Source: Oscillospiraceae bacterium
Lineage (GTDB): Bacteria; Bacillota; Clostridia; Oscillospirales; Acutalibacteraceae
Direction of reading: 5' to 3'
Assembly (NCBI GenBank): GCA_902790325.1
Contig: CADARP010000002.1
Span: 72,828-128,196, forward strand
DNA: 55,369 nucleotides
Shown here one piece after another: positions 49,475 through 55,369 of this stretch (positions are counted from its first letter, which is position 1; each line of letters begins with the position of its first letter). The notes beneath the pieces were generated by a model that searched no databases, was not told where the DNA came from, and was given only the letters and a program-made list of their open reading frames with translations. Made by a program: the position numbers and the translations under genes.

Positions 49475-50605
49475 ATGCGGATCCTTCATACCTCGGACTG
49501 GCATTTCGGCATGCCGCGGGGCACAGACACTTACGAAGCGGATCAGCGCTTTTTTTTGCGTCAATTATGCGCGATCCTGGAGTCGGAACGCGTCGACGCG
49601 GTGCTCTGCGCGGGAGACATTTATGACAGCAGCGTTTCCAATGCGGACGCCATCCGGCTGTACAACGACGCGGTGACGCAGATCTGCGGCGAGATGCATG
49701 TGCCGATGGTCGTGATCGCGGGCAACCATGACAGCGGTGCGCGGCTGGCTGCCTGTCGGGAACTGCTCAAACCGGCGGGGTTGTATGTGACCGGCCGTTT
49801 GACACGCGACGTGGAGCCGGTGCTGCTCGGCACGGACGCCGCGGTCTATCCGGTGCCGTTTTTCGGCAGGGACGAGGTCGCCGCGCTGTTCCCGGAAAAG
49901 CGGGAGGAGATCACATCGTACGAAAAGGCGTTCGGTGTCGTGTGCGGTCACATCCGTGAGACGATGGACCCGAACCGCTGCAATATCCTGCTCGCGCATG
50001 CAATGGTGGTGCGCGCGCAGCTTTCCGAATCCGACCGCGCAGCGCGCATCGGGCAGGCGATCGCCGTGTCGAAGGATGTGTTCGACGGGTTCGACTATAC
50101 CGCGCTCGGACATATCCACAAGCCGCAGGCCGTCAGTGCGACCGTGCGCTATTCTGGCAGCCCGATCCCATATGCGTTCGGCGCGGAGGAGACGCAGGAA
50201 AAGAGCGTCGTGCTGTTGGATACCGCGGATCGGACGCAGCGCGTGATCCCGCTTGCACAGCTGCACGCGCGCCGTACGCTTACCGGTACGCTCAACGAGG
50301 TGCTGGCAGCGCAGGATGCGGACGACGCGTATCTGCGGGTACAGTTGACCGACCGGTTCGCGGGACCGGAGACGCTCGGTCTGCTGCGTGCGCGGTTTCC
50401 GCTGCTGATGGAGCTGTACGGCAAACCGACGGAAGCGACGGGCGAGGCGAACGCCATGACCGTTTCGCAGATCGCGCGGATGGATGAGACAGACATTTTA
50501 GAGAACTTCTTCGCCGAGCTGTACGACGACAAGCCGACAGTACAGCAGATGCAGATATTTCAAAAGGCGCTGCTGGAAGCGTCGGGAGAGGGGGAACTCG
50601 CATGA
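49475..50605 (+). CDS. sbcD: Exonuclease subunit SbcD
   Basis: A 376-residue Mre11-type nuclease. MRILHTSDWHFG, VLCAGDIYDSS, VVIAGNHDSGARL and the HAMVV/GHIHKPQ histidines form the metal site. With SbcC it cuts hairpins and protein-blocked DNA ends. It overlaps sbcC by 4 bases (ATGA). Given the hairpin arrays in this genome, SbcCD would be the enzyme expected to act on extruded cruciforms, which is inference. Confidence 0.95.
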   Translation: MRILHTSDWHFGMPRGTDTYEADQRFFLRQLCAILESERVDAVLCAGDIYDSSVSNADAIRLYNDAVTQICGEMHVPMVVIAGNHDSGARLAACRELLKPAGLYVTGRLTRDVEPVLLGTDAAVYPVPFFGRDEVAALFPEKREEITSYEKAFGVVCGHIRETMDPNRCNILLAHAMVVRAQLSESDRAARIGQAIAVSKDVFDGFDYTALGHIHKPQAVSATVRYSGSPIPYAFGAEETQEKSVVLLDTADRTQRVIPLAQLHARRTLTGTLNEVLAAQDADDAYLRVQLTDRFAGPETLGLLRARFPLLMELYGKPTEATGEANAMTVSQIARMDETDILENFFAELYDDKPTVQQMQIFQKALLEASGEGELA

Positions 50606-53259
50606 AACCGATCTCGCTGTCTTTTCAGTGCTTCGGCCCCTACCGCGCGCCGCAGACGATCGACTTTTCGCTGCTCGAAAAGAACGGGCTTTTTCTCATC
50701 AGCGGAGAGACCGGCAGCGGCAAATCGACGATCCTGGACGCGATCTGCTGCGCGCTGTACGGTGAGGCGAGCAACAAAAGCCGCGGCGACCTCGAAGCGA
50801 TGCGCTGCAAGCAGGCGGAAAAAACAGAAGAAACACGCGTGGAGTACGTCTTTGATTCCGGCGGCAGGCGCTACAAATTCGTGCGCGTGCTGCGCTGCGG
50901 ACACAAGAATATTATAGACGAGCACAACTGCCTGGAATACCGCGACGGCGTGTATGTGCCGCTGTTTGAGAACCCGAAGAAAACGCGCGTCAATGAGAAG
51001 GCGCGCGAGCTGATCGGACTGACGGCAGAGCAGTTTCGTCAGGTCATCGTGCTGCCGCAGGGCAAATTTGAGACGCTGCTGGTTTCCGACTCCAAGGAAA
51101 AGGAAGAGATCCTGACCAGTATTTTCCACGCCGACCGATGGGACCGGATCGAAAAGTATATCGCCGATGCGGTCAAACGCGAACGCGATACGCTTGAGGT
51201 GCAGACGATCCTGATGCGCCAGACGCTTGCGGGTTACAAATGCGAGAGCATCGAGGCGCTTTCGCAGGCGCTTGCGGAAAAGCAGCTCGAGGCGCAGGAA
51301 ACGAAACAGCGCGCCGATGCGCTTGACGAAGACAGAAAAACTGCCGCAAAGCGGTACACGGCGGCGCTCATGCAGAACGAGGCTTTCACGCAGCTTGACG
51401 AGGCGTCCGCGCGCCGGTCGCGCCTGGCGCAGAAACACGGCGAGATGCAGCGGCACAGGGAAGAGCTGCTGGACGCACAGCGCGCGCAAAAGATCGCCGC
51501 GGTTTATGAAGCGTGCACGGCGGCGCGAAAGAACGACGAAAAGGCGCAGCGCGATGCGGCCGACGCGAAGAACGCGCTGGAAAAAGCGCAGCGGCAGCTC
51601 GTGCTGACACAGGATAAACTGGAAAAACATGCGCAGGCGCGGCCGCAGTATCTCGAACAGACCGACACGGTCCGAAAACTGTGCGATGCGCGCGAGGCGT
51701 ATGCCGCCGTGACCGGGACGACCGAGGCGCTCAAACGTGCTGCCGCGCAGGCGGAGCGCGACAGACAGGCACTTGACGCGCGGGAACGGGAGAGCGCTCA
51801 TACGCAGCGGACGCTGCAGGAAAGCTCCGATGCGTTCGACACGGCGGACGCAGACTGCCGCACGGCACGGGAACGGTATATGCGTTCGATCAGCGGCAAC
51901 CTTGCCGCACAGGCGCTCGAGGACGGTAAACCCTGTCCCGTTTGCGGCAGTACGCACCATCCGCATCCGGCGCAGCCGCCGCAGGACGGCATGACGCAGC
52001 AGGCGTTTGAAGCGGTCGAAGCGCAGCGCGACCGGTGCTATCGGGCGTTCCGGAAAGCGCGCGAGGCGTACGAAGTGGCGAAGAGCCGGACGGATGCGGC
52101 GAAGACCGCGTGCGCGGCGTCTTCTCTCGTGCTGCAGCAGGCGCAGTCGGACGAGCGACACGCGCGCAGTCTGCTGATCGAAGGCGTTGAAACCGCCGAG
52201 CAGCTCGAGGAAGAGATCGCACGACTGCAAACGAAGATCAACCTCTACGAGCACCAGGAGAACGCGCTGCAGGACGCGGCGCAGCGTGCGCTTGCCGCGC
52301 GTGAAGCGAAGGCGGAGCTGCTGACTGCCGCGCAGAGTGCGTGCGCTCAGACACGGAAGGCGCTCGCATCCCAAACGGACTTGTGGGAGGCGGCGCGGGT
52401 CGAAGCGGGTTTTGCCGACACGCAGAGCTTTCTCTCGGCAGTGCGGCAGCCGCAGCAGATCCAGACGATCACACGCTCGCTGGCGGAATATGACGCCGCG
52501 TGTGCCGCGGCGGCGCAGCAGGTCGAAAGCCTGTCCGAAAAAGTGCGCGGCAAAACGCGTCCGGACGTCGATGCGGCGCAGGCACAGGCACGCGCTGTCG
52601 AGGAGGCGTGGAACGAGGCGTCGCAAAACGCCGCGGTGCTTGCGGACAAATGCGAGAAGATGCGGCACGACCGCAAGACGCTGCAAACGCAGGAGAAGGA
52701 GCGCGCAGCGCTGCAGCTTCGGCTGGAGGAGGATACGGTCTTTCAGAAGCGTATCGCCGGTTCAAACGGCATGAGTCTGAAGCGGTATGTGTTGGGCGTG
52801 ATGCTCACCGGCGTGACCGAACAGGCCAACGAGATCCTGCGCGGCGTTTATGGCGGGCGGTACAGTCTGCACCGCACCGACGCATCCACGGGCGGCGTGC
52901 GCCGCAGCGGACTGGAGCTGGAAGTACTCGACCGGCAGGGGAATGTGCGCCGCAGCGTCAAAACGCTGTCCGGCGGTGAGAAGTTCCTGGCGGCATTGAG
53001 TCTGGCGATCGGTCTGTCCACGGTCGTGCAGTCGCGCAGCGGCGGCGTCCGGCTGGACGCGATGTTCATTGACGAAGGCTTCGGTACGCTCGACCGCAAT
53101 ACGATGCAGGATGCGCTGGACGTGCTGCAGTGCGTGCAGCGGCAGAGCGCGATCGTCGGCGTCATCTCCCACGTGGAAGCGCTGCGCGAGAACATTCCCG
53201 CACAGATCGAGATCGTCAAGGGAGAGGACGGCAGCCGCTGCACGATCCGCGGCGTATAG
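50602..53259 (+). CDS. sbcC: Exonuclease subunit SbcC
   Basis: An 885-residue SMC-like ATPase. Walker A GETGSGKSTILDAIC (about residue 35), long coiled coils with a zinc hook CPVCGSTHHPHP (about 443), signature LSGGEKFLAALSLAIGL and Walker B FIDEGFGTLDRNTM. The coils are shorter than in E. coli SbcC (about 1050), as usual in Clostridia. Coupled to sbcD by an ATGA overlap. Confidence 0.96.
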   Translation: MKPISLSFQCFGPYRAPQTIDFSLLEKNGLFLISGETGSGKSTILDAICCALYGEASNKSRGDLEAMRCKQAEKTEETRVEYVFDSGGRRYKFVRVLRCGHKNIIDEHNCLEYRDGVYVPLFENPKKTRVNEKARELIGLTAEQFRQVIVLPQGKFETLLVSDSKEKEEILTSIFHADRWDRIEKYIADAVKRERDTLEVQTILMRQTLAGYKCESIEALSQALAEKQLEAQETKQRADALDEDRKTAAKRYTAALMQNEAFTQLDEASARRSRLAQKHGEMQRHREELLDAQRAQKIAAVYEACTAARKNDEKAQRDAADAKNALEKAQRQLVLTQDKLEKHAQARPQYLEQTDTVRKLCDAREAYAAVTGTTEALKRAAAQAERDRQALDARERESAHTQRTLQESSDAFDTADADCRTARERYMRSISGNLAAQALEDGKPCPVCGSTHHPHPAQPPQDGMTQQAFEAVEAQRDRCYRAFRKAREAYEVAKSRTDAAKTACAASSLVLQQAQSDERHARSLLIEGVETAEQLEEEIARLQTKINLYEHQENALQDAAQRALAAREAKAELLTAAQSACAQTRKALASQTDLWEAARVEAGFADTQSFLSAVRQPQQIQTITRSLAEYDAACAAAAQQVESLSEKVRGKTRPDVDAAQAQARAVEEAWNEASQNAAVLADKCEKMRHDRKTLQTQEKERAALQLRLEEDTVFQKRIAGSNGMSLKRYVLGVMLTGVTEQANEILRGVYGGRYSLHRTDASTGGVRRSGLELEVLDRQGNVRRSVKTLSGGEKFLAALSLAIGLSTVVQSRSGGVRLDAMFIDEGFGTLDRNTMQDALDVLQCVQRQSAIVGVISHVEALRENIPAQIEIVKGEDGSRCTIRGV

Positions 53260-53297
53260 CGCGGGAAGGGACTGCAAAATACAATAGAAACAGCAAA

Positions 53298-53345
53298 ACC
53301 GCCGCACACCGGAGATGATCCGATATGCGGCGGTGTGGTTTTTGC
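53298..53345. terminator. Terminator between sbcC and GH3 gene
   Basis: ACCGCCGCA (53298-53306) / TGCGGCGGT (53326-53334), 9-bp stem, then GTGGTTTTT; A-run on the left (53295-53297) is short. Confidence 0.7.
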
Positions 53346-53363
53346 TTCGTATTTGCTGCGCGG

Positions 53364-55235
53364 TCAGAACTCTACGCGCACGGTCTCGCCGCTCTGCAGC
53401 AGCAGCTTGCGGAAGCCGCGCAGTTTTTTGTGCGGGACGGTTTCAAACTGCAGAACGGCATAGCGCACGGGCATTGTGCCGCGGTTTGTCACGACGGCCG
53501 TGTTTTCATCCTCCCACGTTTCCGTTACTTCGCCGTACGTCAGCCCGTATCCGAACGGATACAGCGGTTCGCCCTTGAAGAACTTGTAGGTGCGGTTCTC
53601 CATCGAGTAATCCTCGAAGTCGGGCAGGTCGTCCGCGCTGCGGTAGAACGTCACCGGCAGTCGGCCGCTCGGCGCAGTCTTGCCGAACAGAATGTTGCCG
53701 AGCGCCTTGCCGCCCATTGCGCCGGGGTAGAAGCACTGCAGGATCGCATTTGCTGTTTCCTGCTGGCGGCACAGCGAAATGCAGCTGCCGCTGACGTTGA
53801 CGAATACGATCGGCGTACCCGTTTCCAGCACGGCCTCATACAGCGCTTTCTGCACGGGAGGCAGCTCAATATCCACACGGTCGCCGCCCGCGAACGAATC
53901 ACATGCGTCGCCTTCCTCGCCCTCGAACCGCGCGTTGATGCCGCAGACCATCACGACCACATCCGCGCGGCGTGCGCGCAGCACGGCCTCGCGCAGCAGC
54001 GCCTCGGCCGACTGCCCGTCGGTTCGCACCAGTCCGCAGCCTTCTGCGTAAAGGACTTCGCCTTTACAGGACTCCTGGATGCCGCGCAGCAGCGTGTAGT
54101 ACACGGACGGCGTGCCGTTGTAGTTGGCCAGAAGCACGTCGCGGCTGTCGGCGTTCGGTCCGATCACCGCCACGCGCATATCCTCCCGCAGCGGCAGGAT
54201 GCCGTCGTTTTTGAGCAGCACCATGCTTTCCTCCGCCATGCGCAGGTTCAGCGCGGTGTGCTTGGCGCATTCGATGACCTCGGTGCCGATCGCGTCATAG
54301 GGACAGTCGTCGTCGAACATGCCCAGGCGGAAGCGTGCCTCGAACAGCCGCTCCACGCACTGCGTGACGGTCTGTTCCGAAACGAGTCCCTGATCGACGG
54401 CTTCTTTGAGCCATTCGTAGGCGCTGCCGCAATTGAGATCGCAGCCGCAGTTCACCGCCAGCGCTGCGCTTTCGGCGGGCGTTTTCGTGATGTGGTGGTG
54501 CTCGTGGATGTCCCAGATCGCGCCGCAGTCCGAGACGACATAGCCGTCGAAACCGAATTCGCCGCGCAGGATGTCCTGCAGCAGTACGCGGCTCGCGCAG
54601 CAGGCTTCGCCGCGGAAGCGGTTGTACGCACCCATGACTGCCGCCGGATGCGCATGCTCGATGCAGTAGCGGAATGCTTCGAGATATGTTTCATACAGAT
54701 CCTTGTCGGACGGGTCGGCGTCGAACTCGTGACGCAGACGTTCCGGCCCGCTGTGGACGGCGTAATGTTTGACGGTTGCGTCGAGCTTGCGGTATTTGCC
54801 GTCACCCTGCAGACCCTTGACGAACGCCGCGCCCATGCGTCCGGTCAGATACGGGTCCTCGCCGTACGTCTCCTGTCCGCGGCCCCAGCGCGGATCACGG
54901 AAAATGTTGATATTCGGCGACCAGTACGTCAGACCCTGATACCAATCCGTATCGCCGAACGTTTTATATTCGTTGTATTTGGCGCGTGCCTCGTCCGCGA
55001 TCGCCTCGGCGACCTCGCCGAGCAGCGTATCGTCGAAACTCGCCGCCATGCCGATCGCCTGCGGGAATACCGTTGCGCATCCCGCGCGCGCCACGCCGTG
55101 CAGCGCCTCGTTCCACCAGGTGTACGCCGGAATTCCCAGCCGCTCGATCGCGGGGGAGCGGTACTGCATCTGGCTGCATTTTTCCTCGAGCGTCATGCGG
55201 GACACCAGTTCCCGTACGCGTTCACGAAATGTCAT
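53364..55235 (-). CDS. Glycoside hydrolase family 3 beta-glycosidase
   Basis: A 623-residue intracellular GH3 enzyme without signal peptide. N-terminal barrel: WWNEALHGVARAG, ERWGRGQETYGEDPYLTG-like DPRWGRGQETYGEDPYL, KHYAVHSGPE and the nucleophile Asp in GYVVSDCGAIWDI. The second domain carries LLKNDGILPL and VAVIGPNADSRDVLLANY-NGTP. The ending has a partial fibronectin-III-like part (PFGYGLTYGEV), and the protein is shorter than many (about 700-800). beta-Glucosidase or beta-xylosidase cannot be decided. AGGAGA lies 9 bases before ATG 55235. Upstream is repeat copy C. Confidence 0.9.
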   Translation of the reverse strand: MTFRERVRELVSRMTLEEKCSQMQYRSPAIERLGIPAYTWWNEALHGVARAGCATVFPQAIGMAASFDDTLLGEVAEAIADEARAKYNEYKTFGDTDWYQGLTYWSPNINIFRDPRWGRGQETYGEDPYLTGRMGAAFVKGLQGDGKYRKLDATVKHYAVHSGPERLRHEFDADPSDKDLYETYLEAFRYCIEHAHPAAVMGAYNRFRGEACCASRVLLQDILRGEFGFDGYVVSDCGAIWDIHEHHHITKTPAESAALAVNCGCDLNCGSAYEWLKEAVDQGLVSEQTVTQCVERLFEARFRLGMFDDDCPYDAIGTEVIECAKHTALNLRMAEESMVLLKNDGILPLREDMRVAVIGPNADSRDVLLANYNGTPSVYYTLLRGIQESCKGEVLYAEGCGLVRTDGQSAEALLREAVLRARRADVVVMVCGINARFEGEEGDACDSFAGGDRVDIELPPVQKALYEAVLETGTPIVFVNVSGSCISLCRQQETANAILQCFYPGAMGGKALGNILFGKTAPSGRLPVTFYRSADDLPDFEDYSMENRTYKFFKGEPLYPFGYGLTYGEVTETWEDENTAVVTNRGTMPVRYAVLQFETVPHKKLRGFRKLLLQSGETVRVEF

Positions 55236-55264
55236 TTGTTTCTCTCCTGTCTGTTACTTTTTAA

Positions 55265-55369
55265 TAAAGTGGAATTTGTCGGGCTGCGCCCGAAAGGATG
55301 TTTTGCCATGCAAAATGATGCGTGCTGTCGCACATGATGTGTTTTCGCCGCGCGAAAACATGATGTATT
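55265..55369 (-). repeat. Hairpin-array repeat, copy C (cut by window edge)
   Basis: Exact reverse complement of copy A (55271-55364 equals 1-94 inverted), plus five more bases. Same hairpins: GTTTTCGC..., GTGC..., TTTTGC... and CGGGC..., with TGATG linkers when read on plus. It ends 29 bases upstream of the GH3 start codon, so it is probably in the leader of that transcript. Confidence 0.85.

Noticed and set aside
53325..55337. Plus-strand ORF of 670 codons antisense to GH3
   Set aside because: Shadow of a clear GH3 enzyme.

Overview
The window looks like a chromosomal contig from a GC-rich, spore-forming, low-G+C-type-ribosome-binding (Clostridia) bacterium, most likely a gut member of the Oscillospiraceae/Ruminococcaceae. 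Supporting signs: the Firmicute ylxM-ffh-rpsP-khpA-rimM-trmD order, dipicolinate synthase dpaA/dpaB (spore core), a PyrR-type attenuated pyr operon, strong AAGGAGG-like ribosome binding sites, and sigma-A promoters of TTGACA-N17-TATAAT type. No plasmid, phage, transposase or CRISPR was seen.

Layout. 1-4240: a short pyrophosphatase-like gene behind a repeat, a CofE-like ligase, an LCP cell-wall ligase (minus), then an Smr protein and a degenerate GDPD protein. 4250-9870: SRP/ribosome-maturation operon (ylxM, ffh, rpsP, khpA, rimM, trmD) ending in an acyl-CoA ligase; TrmD carries an extra FtsK-gamma-like winged helix. 10070-18060: ABC exporter, two-subunit aconitase X, GtrA, two lipoproteins (one MltG-like), and a GH95-like glycosidase. 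18130-20890: small HTH regulator, dpaAB, a hairpin-array repeat and an unknown gene (all minus). 20940-22960: secreted LCAT-like hydrolase (minus). 22984-31990: PyrR-switch leader and the pyr operon pyrC-carB-pyrK-pyrD-pyrF-pyrE-pyrB-pyrI (carA is absent here). 31999-37320 (minus): membrane-anchored EEP phosphatase-family protein, a large secreted protein of unknown function, galU and a Prok-RING/DUF2628 membrane protein. 37340-42430: prfB, a cyclase-family hydrolase, an EPS-type sugar transferase, gap and an LRR lipoprotein. 42440-53350: a GT4 glycosyltransferase (minus), glmU, two paralogous lipoproteins, pth, a glycine-zipper mini-protein, trmL, a polysaccharide deacetylase, sbcD and sbcC. 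53364-55235: a GH3 glycosidase (minus).

The most unusual elements are (1) a family of composite repeats made of consecutive short hairpins, mostly with 3-nt loops, joined by TGATG/CATCA linkers; three copies are seen, two of which form the inverted, identical ends of the contig; (2) the TrmD-FtsK-gamma fusion; (3) prfB without the classical frameshift site but with an in-frame, ribosome-binding-site-equipped start that is separated from the gene by a single UGA, the codon RF2 itself reads; (4) a completely drawable PyrR riboregulator; and (5) a large secreted protein with a strong promoter and a roughly 110-nt leader. Functions are assigned from family motifs read by eye; no database search was run.
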